Origin: Myxococcus vastator
GTDB lineage: Bacteria; Myxococcota; Myxococcia; Myxococcales; Myxococcaceae
NCBI RefSeq assembly: GCF_010894475.1
Contig: NZ_JAAIYB010000011.1
Span: forward strand, 1 to 43,104
Direction: 5' to 3'
DNA: 43,104 nt
Shown one piece after another: positions 1 through 8,313 of this stretch. The notes beneath the pieces are model-generated. The model worked only from the letters and a program-made list of their open reading frames with translations. It did not search any database and was not told the origin of the DNA. Position 1 is the stretch's first letter; every line of letters starts with the position of its first letter. A program made the translations under genes and the position numbers.

Positions 1-1
1 C

Positions 2-127
2 GAGACGGCTGCCTGGCGGCGCGACGTCAACCGCCAGCACCTGCGCTTCACCTGGCGCTTCACCTCGCGCAAGGCACGCGCGACGTTCCACTACTCACGC
101 CGCGACATGCTGCGGTCGAAGGACTAG
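2..127 (+). CDS. C-terminal end of an unidentified protein (partial)
   Basis: Reading from base 2 gives 41 residues and a TAG stop at 125-127; the start lies outside the window. The segment is rich in Arg, Trp and Phe (for example RFTWRF and FHYSRRD) and ends with the basic tail LRSKD. It is too short for me to assign a family. The next gene starts 10 bases downstream on the same strand, so the two may be co-transcribed. It is listed because the frame is open from the window edge and ends in a sensible position before a GTG start; the function is unknown. Confidence 0.5.
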   Translation, partial: ETAAWRRDVNRQHLRFTWRFTSRKARATFHYSRRDMLRSKD

Positions 128-137
128 ATTCCCGCCA

Positions 138-1397
138 GTGAGTGCCCCCCTGGACCTGGAGCGCGTCCGCCGCAAGGTGGAGGCGGGTGAGATTCTGAGC
201 GACGCGGAGCTGGTCTTGCTCCGTGCCGAGGCGCAGCGTGGCGTCGGCTCCGCCTTGCGGTTGGCTCTGGCGCACGCCCTCATCAACGCTGGCGCTGAGC
301 GCGAGGCGCTGCCCCTGCTGGAGACCCTGCGGCGGGACTTCCCTCGCGACCTGCCCGTGCGGCTTGGACTGGCGCGGGCCCTGCTCGGACTGGAGCGCCA
401 CGGCGACGCGGAGCGGCTGCTGACCGAAATCCTGGCCCAGTCTCCGGGAGACCCCGAGGTGCTCAAGGTTCTCGCGGTGCTGGGACTGCGGCGCGGTGAA
501 GCGGACAAGGCGCGCGCCTACGTCGCGGATGCGCTGGCCCGCGACCCCTTCGACGCCGAGGCCCGGCTGCTGAAGGAGGAGCTGGAGTCCGTGGACCTGC
601 TACCTCCGCCCGCTCCCCAGGAGCAGGTGCTGCGCCCGGAGTTCACCGCCGCGCTCACCGCCGCGCTGGGCCGCGCCCGGGTGGCGTTCCGGCGGCAGGG
701 GAAGGACCTGCTCGTGAAGCTCGCCACGGGCGGCGTCGGGCGCGTGGACGTGGGCTCGCTGTACGCCGCCTACCAGGAGTCCTCGGGCACGCAGGGGCTC
801 ACCGTCTACGCGGAGGCCCTGGCGGCGCGGCTCGGCGGGTTGTCCTCGGGCTTGAGCGCGGAGGTCGCGGCGTTGGAAGCGCGGCTGCGTCCGGTGCTGC
901 GCCCAGCGGACTTCGCGGCGCGCGCCGTGGGCGCCTTGCACCGGCCCGGCCCCGCGGGCCTGGACGTCTTCTACGTGCTGGAGGACGCGGAGTTCGTGCG
1001 CTACCTGCCCGAAGCCGCCCTGGCCCCCGCGGGACTCACGCCCGAGTCGGCGGACGCGGCGGCCTGGCGCAACCTCGCCTCGCGGCTGGCCCCCGTGCGG
1101 CCCGTGCTCGTCGACCAGGGGGAGGTCCGGCTGGCGGAGGCCTTCTCCGGACTCTGGGCCGTGGCGGAGGGGGATGGCCACGACGCCGCGCGGCTGCTCC
1201 TTCCTTCGCAGCGCAAGGAGCTGGCGCTGCTCGCGGGAGAGGGCCCCCTTCGCGTGGTCCTCGGACGGCGGGAATTGGCGCTGGTCTGCCGCGAGTCGGA
1301 TGCCGCCGCGTGTGAGGCGCTGGCGCGGCTCGTGCCCTCGCCAGATGGAATCCCGGGCGCCTTCCGCCTGACGGAAGCGGGCCTGTCCGCGGTGTGA
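138..1397 (+). CDS. TPR-repeat protein with a DUF1444-like C-terminal region
   Basis: The product has 419 residues and starts at GTG. Residues about 35-150 form tetratricopeptide-type helical pairs (patterns such as ALPLLETLRRDFP, GDAERLLTEILAQSPGD and DKARAYVADALARDPFD), a scaffold that normally mediates protein-protein contacts. The remainder (about 165-419) contains an RVAFRRQGKDLLVKL segment, a GDGHDAARLLLPSQ segment and a VVLGRRELALVCR segment. These recall the DUF1444 (YtpQ) family, whose biochemical role is unknown; this assignment is from memory and tentative. I see no signal peptide or membrane helix, so it is probably cytoplasmic. It ends 8 bases before the convergent DUF4230 gene. 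Confidence 0.75.
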   Translation: MSAPLDLERVRRKVEAGEILSDAELVLLRAEAQRGVGSALRLALAHALINAGAEREALPLLETLRRDFPRDLPVRLGLARALLGLERHGDAERLLTEILAQSPGDPEVLKVLAVLGLRRGEADKARAYVADALARDPFDAEARLLKEELESVDLLPPPAPQEQVLRPEFTAALTAALGRARVAFRRQGKDLLVKLATGGVGRVDVGSLYAAYQESSGTQGLTVYAEALAARLGGLSSGLSAEVAALEARLRPVLRPADFAARAVGALHRPGPAGLDVFYVLEDAEFVRYLPEAALAPAGLTPESADAAAWRNLASRLAPVRPVLVDQGEVRLAEAFSGLWAVAEGDGHDAARLLLPSQRKELALLAGEGPLRVVLGRRELALVCRESDAAACEALARLVPSPDGIPGAFRLTEAGLSAV

Positions 1398-1404
1398 GCC
1401 GGTC

Positions 1405-2019
1405 TCAGCCCGCCGTGCCCGCGGGGAGCTGGTCCACGAACATTACCTCGCGGTAGCCCAGCGTGAGCAGCAGCGCCCGCAGCGAGCGCTCCGCCGACTC
1501 CCGCGCCCGCCGCTGGAGTCGTCCGTCCGCGCGGACCTCCTGTTCGAAGGCGACGCGCGCCTTCTCCAGCAGCTGCGCCGTCTGCTCGCTGTCCAGGTTG
1601 GAGTCGATGACCTCCGTCTCCCCCGGGCGCAGCGCCACCTTCACCTCCATGGGCGGCAGCACCACGTAGACGCGCGTGCCCATCACCTGGAGATGGGAGC
1701 GGTCGAAGCGCTGGAAGTCGAAGCCCAGGTGCGCGTTCGCGAAGACGATGGCGCGGCCCCGCGGGTTCTGGAGCGCGTAGCGCGCCCAGTTCAGCACGTC
1801 CTTCCAGAGCGCATCCGTGGCCTGGGGCTCCGGCGTGAAGGACACCTTCTTGTAGAGCGCGACCTCCAGCGTCTCCAGCCGGGCCACGTCCCGCATCTGC
1901 TGCACGACGGAAGGCGTGTCCGGCAGCGACGGCGACGCGGGCTTCATCAACACCCAGGCTCCCAGCGCGCCGAGCGCCGCGGCCAGGACGACGGTGAGGA
2001 CTCGCGAGAGGTGCGCCAT
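1405..2019 (-). CDS. DUF4230 membrane-anchored protein
   Basis: About 204 residues if it starts at the ATG giving MAHLSR; an in-frame ATG at 2064 overlaps the upstream stop in an ATGA arrangement and would add 15 residues. Residues about 4-24 form one hydrophobic helix (VLTVVLAAALGALGAWVLM), so the protein is anchored with most of its chain probably outside the cytoplasm. The body contains LETLEVALYKKVSFTPEP and the pattern VEVKVALRPGETEV-like Val/Lys strands, which match the DUF4230 family (function unknown). The C-terminal helix is rich in Arg/Glu (QRRARESAERSLRALL). It lies directly downstream of the XRE-cupin regulator on the same strand and is likely co-transcribed with it. Confidence 0.75.
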   Translation of the reverse strand: MAHLSRVLTVVLAAALGALGAWVLMKPASPSLPDTPSVVQQMRDVARLETLEVALYKKVSFTPEPQATDALWKDVLNWARYALQNPRGRAIVFANAHLGFDFQRFDRSHLQVMGTRVYVVLPPMEVKVALRPGETEVIDSNLDSEQTAQLLEKARVAFEQEVRADGRLQRRARESAERSLRALLLTLGYREVMFVDQLPAGTAG

Positions 2020-2060
2020 GGGCCCCAGTGTACCTCCCCGGGCGGGCGCTTCCGGCGCGC

Positions 2061-2618
2061 TCATATCGAGGGCGCCAGCAGGACGACCGAGTAACCCACG
2101 GCCGTCCGTGCTCCAGGATTCTCGTACGAGTGCTTCTGGTCCCCCCGGAAGACGACCACGTCCCCGGGCTGGAGGTGGAAGCGCTCCCCGCTGGCCACGA
2201 GCACCAGCTCCCCCGTCTCACACGTCAGGTACTCCCGGGTGCCGGGGGTGTGGGGGACGCCGGTGACGCGCACCTGCGGCGGCAGCTCCACGCGGTCGAA
2301 CTCCATGCCAGGCAACGGGTCCGGCAACAGCTTGCGCATCATTCCGCCACCGCGCGTCCGGACGGGCAGGGAGGCGCGCGGGTAGTGCCGGGCGCTGGCG
2401 CGGGGCTTGGCGATGAGCTCCTCCAGCGACACCTGGAGCGCGGCGGCCACGCGGTGCAGCACGGACAGCGTCGGGTTGGCGGCCCCGGACTCCAGGTGGG
2501 CCCAGGTGGCGCGTGGCACGCCCGCCAGCCGCGACAGCTGCGCCTGTGTGGCGCCTCGCGTCTCGCGCAGGGAGCGGATGTTGCGGGCCAGCCTGCCAGG
2601 CAGGTCATCGTCGTTCAT
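2061..2618 (-). CDS. XRE-family transcriptional regulator with C-terminal cupin domain
   Basis: The product has 185 residues and starts at the ATG that gives MNDDD. Residues about 8-65 are a lambda-Cro/XRE helix-turn-helix (RSLRETRGATQAQLSRLAGVP, then WAHLESG and NPTLSVLHRVAAAL). Residues about 110-180 are a cupin barrel (LQPGDVVVFRGDQKHSYEN, with TPGTREYLTCETGELVLV before it), which usually senses a small ligand. The layout is that of small cytoplasmic repressors or activators (MerR-independent, PuuR/SutR-like). It is divergent from the SDR/QueA-like pair, and the 85-base gap holds four TTGGC/GCCAA half-sites, so it probably regulates itself and that pair. The longer frame extending upstream to 2909 runs through the SDR gene and is not credible. 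Confidence 0.9.
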   Translation of the reverse strand: MNDDDLPGRLARNIRSLRETRGATQAQLSRLAGVPRATWAHLESGAANPTLSVLHRVAAALQVSLEELIAKPRASARHYPRASLPVRTRGGGMMRKLLPDPLPGMEFDRVELPPQVRVTGVPHTPGTREYLTCETGELVLVASGERFHLQPGDVVVFRGDQKHSYENPGARTAVGYSVVLLAPSI

Positions 2619-2621
2619 GGA

Positions 2622-2656
2622 TTGGCAATCTGCCAAGCCCTTGGCCCGCGCGCCAA
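2622..2656. promoter_or_regulatory. Candidate operator: alternating TTGGC/GCCAA half-sites
   Basis: Between the divergent starts at 2618 and 2704 lie four half-sites: TTGGC at 2622-2626, GCCAA at 2632-2636, TTGGC at 2641-2645 and GCCAA at 2652-2656. They form a perfect 15-base palindrome (TTGGCA-ATC-TGCCAA, 2622-2636), a perfect 14-base one (GCCAAG-CC-CTTGGC, 2632-2645) and TTGGC-N6-GCCAA (2641-2656). Such overlapping dyads in a shared intergenic region are what a dimeric XRE-type regulator would bind. That the XRE-cupin protein binds here is inferred. Confidence 0.6.
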
Positions 2657-2703
2657 CAGAATGGCGAACGGCGTGTATCTCCCGTTGCAAGGAGGACGCA
2701 CGA

Positions 2704-3432
2704 ATGAATCGCATCGACAAGAGCATCCTGATGACGGGCGCGAGCCGGGGGCTGGGGCTGGCGTTGATGAACGGCTTCGCTCGCCGAGGCGCGCGGGTGG
2801 TGGGCGTGGCGCGCCACGCCGCGGAGATGGAGGCCGCCGCGGCGGCGCTGCGAAAGGAGGGGCTGGAGGCCCACGCGCTGGCCTGCGACGTGGGGGACCA
2901 GGAGGCCATCTACCCGCTGGTGGGCGCGGCCACCGCGCTGGTGGGCCCGCTGGACGTGCTGGTCCACAACGCGAGCACGCTGGGCCCCACGCCGCTGCCG
3001 CTGCTGCTGGACACCGCCTGCGAGGACCTGCAGCGCGTGCTGGAGGTCAACCTGGTGGGCCCCTTCCGCCTCACCAAGGCGGTGGCCGGGAACATGGCGA
3101 TGCGGGGCAAGGGGCTGGTCATGCACGTCACCTCGGACGCGGCGGTGTCGGCCTATCCGCGCTGGGGCGCGTATGGCGTGTCCAAGGCCGCGCTGGAGCA
3201 CCTGGGCCGCGTCTGGGCCGCGGAGCTGGAGGGCACGGGCGTGCGCTTCGTCTCCGTGGACCCGGGGGAGATGGACACGCGGATGTACCGCGACGCGGTG
3301 CCGGATGGGGACTACTCGCAGTTGAGCCGCCCGGAGGCGGTGGCGGCCCGGCTCGTGGAGTGGGTGGCGCTGCGGTCGGAGTCGCTGCCCTCGGGAGCCC
3401 GCCTGGAGGCGGCGAAGTTGGAGGCCGCATGA
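2704..3432 (+). CDS. Short-chain dehydrogenase/reductase (SDR)
   Basis: 242 residues from an ATG preceded by AAGGAGG. It is a classical SDR: the Rossmann nucleotide-binding motif TGASRGLG is near residue 11, the adenine-pocket DV follows (ACDVGD), the structural NxxG-like motif appears as HNAST, the catalytic Ser lies in HVTSDAA, and the YxxxK pair is in AYGVSK. The enzyme would oxidise or reduce a carbonyl or alcohol using NAD(P)(H) in the cytoplasm; the substrate cannot be read from sequence. It overlaps the downstream QueA-like gene by an ATGA junction, so the two are translationally coupled. It is divergent from an XRE-cupin regulator that probably controls it. Confidence 0.93.
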   Translation: MNRIDKSILMTGASRGLGLALMNGFARRGARVVGVARHAAEMEAAAAALRKEGLEAHALACDVGDQEAIYPLVGAATALVGPLDVLVHNASTLGPTPLPLLLDTACEDLQRVLEVNLVGPFRLTKAVAGNMAMRGKGLVMHVTSDAAVSAYPRWGAYGVSKAALEHLGRVWAAELEGTGVRFVSVDPGEMDTRMYRDAVPDGDYSQLSRPEAVAARLVEWVALRSESLPSGARLEAAKLEAA

Positions 3433-4454
3433 AGCCCGCGCGCTGGCCCGCGGACCGCCCCGAGGAGGGGCGCCTGCTGCATGTGGAGCCGAGCGCCCGC
3501 CGCTACCGCGACGCCCACGTGGTGGACCTCCCGTCGCTGCTTCGCGCCGGGGACCTGCTGGTGGTGAACGACGCCGCCACGCTGCCCGCGTCCCTGGCGG
3601 GGCGCACGGCGTCCGGAGAGCGAATCGAGCTGCGCCTGTTGTCGCGCGAGCCGGACGGCACCTGGACTGGCGTGCTCTTCGGCGCGGGGGACTGGCGGCG
3701 GCGCACGGAGGACCGGCCACCGCCGCCGGTGCTGGCCGTGGGCGCGAGGCTCGTGGTGGGAGGCCTGAAGGCGCGGGTGGTGGCGGTGCTGCCCCCGTCT
3801 CCCCGGTTGCTGCGCGTGGCCTTCGACGTGACGGGGGCGGCGCTCTGGTCCAGCCTCTACCGGAGCGGGCGTCCGGTGCAGTACGCGTACACGGAGGCGC
3901 CGCTGTCGCTGTGGCACGTGCAGACGGCCTACGGCGCGCGGCCCTGGTCCGTGGAGGCGCCGTCCGCGGGATTGCCCCTCACCTGGAGCGTGCTGCTGAC
4001 GCTGCGGAGGCAGGGCGTGCGGCTGGCCTCGCTCACCCACGCGGCGGGGCTGTCCTCCACGGGGGACGCGGCGCTGGACGCGGCGCTGCCCCGGCCCGAG
4101 CGCTCCGACATCCCCGCCGACACGGTGGAGGCCGTCCTGCACACGCGGGCTTCCGGGGGACGGGTGGTGGCGGTGGGCACCACCGTGGTGCGGGCCCTGG
4201 AGGGCCGCGCGGCGCGGCACGGCGGCGGGCTGGTGGCAGGGGAGGAGGTGACGGACCTGCTGCTGGGGCCGGGCTTCGTCCCTCGGCTGGTGCACGGGCT
4301 GCTCACCGGCGTGCATGCGCCGGGCAGCAGCCACCACGCGTTGCTCCAGGCCTTCGCGCCGCTGTCGCTGCTCCAGGAGGTGGCCGCGCACGCGGAGGCG
4401 CGCGGCTACCTGGGGCACGAGTTCGGAGACTCGTGTCTGCTGCTGGACGCGTGA
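3429..4454 (+). CDS. QueA-like S-adenosylmethionine:tRNA ribosyltransferase-isomerase paralogue
   Basis: 341 residues. True QueA transfers and isomerises the ribosyl group of SAM onto preQ1 in tRNA to make epoxyqueuosine. Family landmarks are visible: LRAGDLLVVNDAATLPASL near the N-terminus, SVEAPSAGLPLT (QueA usually SVAAPTAGLHFT), RSDIPADT, GGRVVAVGTTVVRALE, VHGLLTGVHAPGSS and a final GYLGHEFGDSCLLL. The His and Phe of the AGLHFT signature are replaced by Pro and Leu, and the central part is shortened, so it may be a diverged paralogue rather than the housekeeping enzyme. The start overlaps the SDR stop (ATGA). It ends 3 bases before the convergent dehydrogenase gene. Confidence 0.8.
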   Translation: MKPARWPADRPEEGRLLHVEPSARRYRDAHVVDLPSLLRAGDLLVVNDAATLPASLAGRTASGERIELRLLSREPDGTWTGVLFGAGDWRRRTEDRPPPPVLAVGARLVVGGLKARVVAVLPPSPRLLRVAFDVTGAALWSSLYRSGRPVQYAYTEAPLSLWHVQTAYGARPWSVEAPSAGLPLTWSVLLTLRRQGVRLASLTHAAGLSSTGDAALDAALPRPERSDIPADTVEAVLHTRASGGRVVAVGTTVVRALEGRAARHGGGLVAGEEVTDLLLGPGFVPRLVHGLLTGVHAPGSSHHALLQAFAPLSLLQEVAAHAEARGYLGHEFGDSCLLLDA

Positions 4455-4457
4455 GGC

Positions 4458-5678
4458 CTACTGGAGCTGCGTGGGCTCCAGCTCCACCTTCACCCAGCCG
4501 GGCTTGCGCACGTCGAAGTTGCGGTACGCGTCCAGGGCGCTGCTCATGGGCTCCACGTGGGACAGGATGGCGGTGGGGTCCACCACGCCGGTGCGCACCA
4601 GTTCCAGCAGCTTGGGGATGTATTTGCGGTGGTTGCAGTTGCCCATCTTCATCGTGAGGTTCTTGTTCATCGCCATGCCAATGGGGAACGTGCGCACCTG
4701 CGCCGGGTAGACGCCGATGATGGACAGGGTTCCGGCCTTGGCCAGCCCCTCCACGGCCCACATCAGGGCCTGCGCGGGCGCGTCGCCGGGCACCCAGTTG
4801 TCGCCCTTGGGGTTCGTCTTGGGGGCGGCCTCCTTCACCTCGCGTTTGAACTCGGCCTTCTCCTGGTGGGCCTTCTTCGCGCCGGGGCCGTGGTGCGGGT
4901 GCATGGCGTCCACGCCCACCGCGTCGATGGCGCGGTCCACGCCGATGCCGTTGGTGAGGCGCTTGAGCGTCTCGAGCGGGTCCTCCTCCTCGAAGTTGAT
5001 GATTTCGGCGCCCTGGGCCCGCGCCAGCTCCAGCCGGTCCTCGTGGCAGTCGATGGCGAAGACGCGGCCTGCGCCCAGCAGCTTCGCGCTGACGATGGCG
5101 AAGAGGCCCACGGGTCCGCAGCCGAACACCGCCACGGTGTCACCGGGTTTGATTTCCGCCAGCTCCGCGCCCATGTAGCCGGTGGGGAAGATGTCGGAGA
5201 TGAGGATGGCCTGCTCGTCGCTGACGCCCTCGGGAATGCGCACCAGTCCCACGTTGGCGAAGGGCACCCGCACCTTCTCCGCCTGCATGCCGGGGAAGGG
5301 CCCCGTCTCCTGGGGACCTCCGAAGAAGGCCGTGCCCGCGCTGGGGCCGTTGGGGTTGGCGTCATTGCACTGCGCGTAGTACCCGGCGCGGCAGTACGAG
5401 CAGTTGCCACAGGCGATGGTGGACGGGATGACCACCCGGTCGCCGATGTTGAGGTTGCGCACGTCATCGCCCAGCGCCTCGATGACGCCCACGCCTTCGT
5501 GGCCCAGGATGGTGCCCGGCTTCATGCCCGGCATGGTGCCGCGAATCATGTGGAGGTCCGTGCCACAGATGGCGCTCGCCGTCAGGCGGACGATGGCATC
5601 CGTCGGCTTCTCGATTCGCGGCTCCTCCACGTCGTCGAGCCGGATGTCCCCAATCCCATGGAAAACGACAGCCTTCAT
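4458..5678 (-). CDS. Zinc-dependent alcohol dehydrogenase (glutathione-independent formaldehyde dehydrogenase-like)
   Basis: 406 residues, medium-chain dehydrogenase family. Catalytic zinc ligands are likely Cys38 (AICGTDLH) and His60-Glu61 (LGHEGVG). Four structural-zinc cysteines lie at about 90, 93, 96 and 104 (CGNCSYCRAGYYAQC). The Rossmann motif is GCGPVG near residue 190. A charged, Lys-rich insertion (GAKKAHQEKAEFKREVKE) sits before the C-terminal catalytic part, as in the long alcohol/formaldehyde dehydrogenase-like subgroup often annotated glutathione-independent. It would oxidise an alcohol or aldehyde with NAD(P)+ in the cytoplasm; the substrate is not evident. It stands alone, convergent with the QueA-like gene, with 147 bases to the next upstream gene. 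Confidence 0.9.
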   Translation of the reverse strand: MKAVVFHGIGDIRLDDVEEPRIEKPTDAIVRLTASAICGTDLHMIRGTMPGMKPGTILGHEGVGVIEALGDDVRNLNIGDRVVIPSTIACGNCSYCRAGYYAQCNDANPNGPSAGTAFFGGPQETGPFPGMQAEKVRVPFANVGLVRIPEGVSDEQAILISDIFPTGYMGAELAEIKPGDTVAVFGCGPVGLFAIVSAKLLGAGRVFAIDCHEDRLELARAQGAEIINFEEEDPLETLKRLTNGIGVDRAIDAVGVDAMHPHHGPGAKKAHQEKAEFKREVKEAAPKTNPKGDNWVPGDAPAQALMWAVEGLAKAGTLSIIGVYPAQVRTFPIGMAMNKNLTMKMGNCNHRKYIPKLLELVRTGVVDPTAILSHVEPMSSALDAYRNFDVRKPGWVKVELEPTQLQ

Positions 5679-5825
5679 TGCGTGCGCTCCTGCCCCCTTG
5701 GGGCCCCAGGTCGGAAAGGGCCTGCGCGGACGCAGACCCGCGTGACTTGGAGCCTGGACATCACCCCGGGTGAGGGCAAAGCGAACGCCGCTCCCTCTTC
5801 CGCCGGGTGGCCAGGGGAGCGGGGG

Positions 5826-7346
5826 CTAACGGCTGCTGGAGGTGTGGTGGACGTGGAAGGTGAGCCGCTTGCCGAAGACGCGGCGGAAGTTCAGGACCTC
5901 TCGGTCCGCGTTCCATAGCTCCAGGTCCACGGGGTGCCGGGTGTGCAGGTGCAGCGCCACGCCCTCGCGGCCGTTGGTGGCCTTGAAGTCCTTGATGGGC
6001 TGGTGGTGGCTGACGTCCAGCGAGTTGGCCACGCGCAGCAGGGTGGCCAGCTTGCGCACCGTCCGCGCTTCGACGGGGCTGAGGCCCGCCATGCCGGAGT
6101 GGGCCAGCTCCGGCGGGCTGCGCCGGTGGTAGCGGGCGACGCGGGCCACCAGCTCCCGCTCGCGGTCGGCGAGGCCCGGCAGGTCGGCGTGGCGGATGAG
6201 GTAGTACGTGTGCTTGTGGTGCCGCTCGTAGCTGACGGCGTGGCCCACGTCGTGGAGGAGGGCGGCGACCTCCAGGTAGGGGCGCACCGACAAGGGCAGC
6301 TGGTGCAGGGCGGCCAGGTTGTCGAACAAGGCGAGCGACAGCCGGGCCACCTGGCGGGCGTGCTTCTCGTCGAAGTAGAAGCGCTGGCCCATGGCCAGGG
6401 CGGCGTCCGCGAGGCTGTGGTCCTCGCGGTGCTCGTCCTGCCGGTAGAGCAGGTCCACGAGGATGCCGTCGCGCAGGCCGCGGTTGACGACGCTGACGGA
6501 CTCCACGCCCAGGTGTTTGGCCACGGCCTCCAGGATGACGGCGCCGGAGACGATGATGTCCGCGCGGCGCGGGTCGAAGCGCTTGCGGCGGCGCTCGGGA
6601 GGCATCTGCGCCAGGGTGTTCACCGTCTGCGTGAGCTGACGGACGGTGGCGTTGCCGCTGCTCTCCGCGGCGGCGAAGGACACCACGGCGCTGATGGTGC
6701 CGGACGAGCCGAGCGCCACGCGGGGGACGTTGGTCACCGTAGGGGGCAGCGTCTTCTGCAGCACGTCCGCGACGAAGCTGCGCATGAGGCGCAGTTGCTT
6801 GGGAGGCACGGTGCGCGAGGCGTCGAAGACCTCGGTGAGGCGCACCGAGCCCAGCGCGAGGCTCCAGAGGTTGTCGGGCTTCTCGCCCGTGGCGGTGGCG
6901 ACCTCGGTGCTGCCGCCGCCAATGTCGATGAGCAGCGAGCGCGTGTGGGGCGGCTTGCGGTGGAGCACGCCCAGGCAGATGAGGCGGGCCTCTTCCTTGC
7001 CGCTGACGACCTCCAGGTTGAGGCCGGCCTCCTCGCGCACGCGGCGGACGATGTCGGCGCTGTTCTTGGCCTCGCGCAGGGCGCTGGTGGCCACGGCGCG
7101 CACTTGGGCCTTGTGGCGGCGGCAGAGGGCGGCGTAGCGGCGCAGGGTGGCCAGCAGGCGCTCGGCGGTCTCATCCGGCATGGAGCCGGTGGCGAAGACG
7201 CCCTCTCCCGGGCGGATGGCGTCGCGCTCCTGGTGCAGGGTTTCGAGCGCGCCGTCGGCGTCTGGCCGCGCCAGCTCCAGGCGGACGGCGTTGGTGCCCA
7301 CGTCAATGGCGGCGAGGACGGGCTGAGGGGGGCGGCGAGGAGGCAT
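5826..7346 (-). CDS. ppx: Ppx/GppA family exopolyphosphatase/guanosine pentaphosphatase with HD-type C-terminal domain
   Basis: 506 residues from the ATG giving MPPRRPPQ; the longer open frame to 7706 crosses into the DUF3396 gene and is rejected. The ASKHA-fold phosphate loops are DVGTNAVRLELA near residue 14 and DIGGGSTEVA near 150; AVATSALREAKN lies between and GSSGTISAVV after. The C-terminal third has an HD-like domain (ALLHDVGHAVSYERHHKHT) as in long bacterial Ppx/GppA proteins. It hydrolyses inorganic polyphosphate and/or pppGpp, linking phosphate storage with the stringent response, which matters for myxobacterial development. It is monocistronic with about 106 bases to the upstream gene. 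Sequence alone does not separate Ppx from GppA activity. Confidence 0.92.
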   Translation of the reverse strand: MPPRRPPQPVLAAIDVGTNAVRLELARPDADGALETLHQERDAIRPGEGVFATGSMPDETAERLLATLRRYAALCRRHKAQVRAVATSALREAKNSADIVRRVREEAGLNLEVVSGKEEARLICLGVLHRKPPHTRSLLIDIGGGSTEVATATGEKPDNLWSLALGSVRLTEVFDASRTVPPKQLRLMRSFVADVLQKTLPPTVTNVPRVALGSSGTISAVVSFAAAESSGNATVRQLTQTVNTLAQMPPERRRKRFDPRRADIIVSGAVILEAVAKHLGVESVSVVNRGLRDGILVDLLYRQDEHREDHSLADAALAMGQRFYFDEKHARQVARLSLALFDNLAALHQLPLSVRPYLEVAALLHDVGHAVSYERHHKHTYYLIRHADLPGLADRERELVARVARYHRRSPPELAHSGMAGLSPVEARTVRKLATLLRVANSLDVSHHQPIKDFKATNGREGVALHLHTRHPVDLELWNADREVLNFRRVFGKRLTFHVHHTSSSR

Positions 7347-7452
7347 GTGCGGTTCTGGCCGGAGTGTACGAGGCCCTGGCGGTAATCGCAGCGGGAACCT
7401 CACCGGCAGGCTGGCCCCTCGCTTCAGCGCGTGACAGCCCTGTATCAGTCGC

Positions 7453-8313
7453 TCAGTCGAGGAAGCGGCGCTCCCAGCGGCGCGCAGCTTCGGGGTCGAG
7501 CCCCAGGATGGACTCGCCCTCCCCCCACAGCGTCCAGGGCTCCAGAATGCGCGCCAATTCCCGATAACCGGACAGTTGCTCGCCGCGCTCGCCTTCGCCT
7601 GCGTCGGGTCCAGGGCCCAGGGTGACCACGGCGCGTTCCCCTCCCATCGGCTGAACGGTGGTGCGGGGCGCGTGGAGCCGCGAGCGGAGTGAGGCGGCGC
7701 CCCCAAGTTGGTTCAGCACGGGCGCTCTCAGGAAGGTGAGCCAGGAGGGCCCCCGGACACACGTGCCGATGCGAAGGGAGGTCATGCCGGGCCGGAGGAC
7801 ATCCAGCCCCGGGCATCGAAGGCAATCGCGACGTACTTGGCGGAGGATGGCCGCCACGTCGAGTGAGCCGCTGAATGCCAGACCCGCGTTGCCTGAGGCA
7901 AAGGGGAGAGGCTCGGCAATGGCCAACAAGAGGTCTCTGACCTGCTGGGGGCCGTGCTGTTCCAGGTACTTGGTTGAGAACCAGAACGACACGGCGCTGA
8001 CTTCGCCGAGACCGTTCACGAAGGACGAGTCGACGCGTTCACGCCCCAGATAGTCGAATCGGAAGGGCGCCTCCAGGGAGCCACCGGAGAGATGGACGTT
8101 GGCCCATGGCGCATCCGTCATGCCTTGATGGACCTTCTCCCATCCCTGTGAATCCAGGGGCTGCCACTCGCCCTCCTCGTCCGCGTACGACGTCAGGACG
8201 TATGGGCCCACGGCACGTTGATAGACGTCCAGCGAATGCAGCACCGCGGTCGTCACGGAGGTATGGGCATGGGGCAGATAGAAGCTCGCATGGAGCCCCG
8301 TGGGCGCGCTCAT
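7453..8313 (-). CDS. DUF3396 (type VI immunity/TsiV-like) family protein, probable immunity to the adjacent nuclease
   Basis: 286 residues. The pattern is that of DUF3396: VSAVSFWFSTKYLEQ, then SGNAGLAFSG, CLRCPGLDVL, a GPSWLTFLRAPVLNQLGG segment, and near the end GPDAGEGERGEQLSGYRELARILEP. This family is known as the immunity partner of VRR-NUC/REase-type nuclease effectors. There is no signal peptide, so it should act in the cytoplasm, where it would bind and block the nuclease. Its ATG overlaps the stop codon of the upstream lipoprotein nuclease (shared bases 8310-8313, ATGA), so the two are made together, as expected for toxin and immunity. The immunity role is inferred from family and position. 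Confidence 0.8.
   Translation of the reverse strand: MSAPTGLHASFYLPHAHTSVTTAVLHSLDVYQRAVGPYVLTSYADEEGEWQPLDSQGWEKVHQGMTDAPWANVHLSGGSLEAPFRFDYLGRERVDSSFVNGLGEVSAVSFWFSTKYLEQHGPQQVRDLLLAIAEPLPFASGNAGLAFSGSLDVAAILRQVRRDCLRCPGLDVLRPGMTSLRIGTCVRGPSWLTFLRAPVLNQLGGAASLRSRLHAPRTTVQPMGGERAVVTLGPGPDAGEGERGEQLSGYRELARILEPWTLWGEGESILGLDPEAARRWERRFLD

Noticed and set aside
2028-4454. Plus-strand reading in which the QueA-like gene appears as the end of an 808-residue protein
   Set aside because: The upstream part is a shadow frame through the regulator and SDR genes, with Gly/Arg/Ala-rich low-complexity text. The QueA-like similarity begins exactly at the ATG at 3429.
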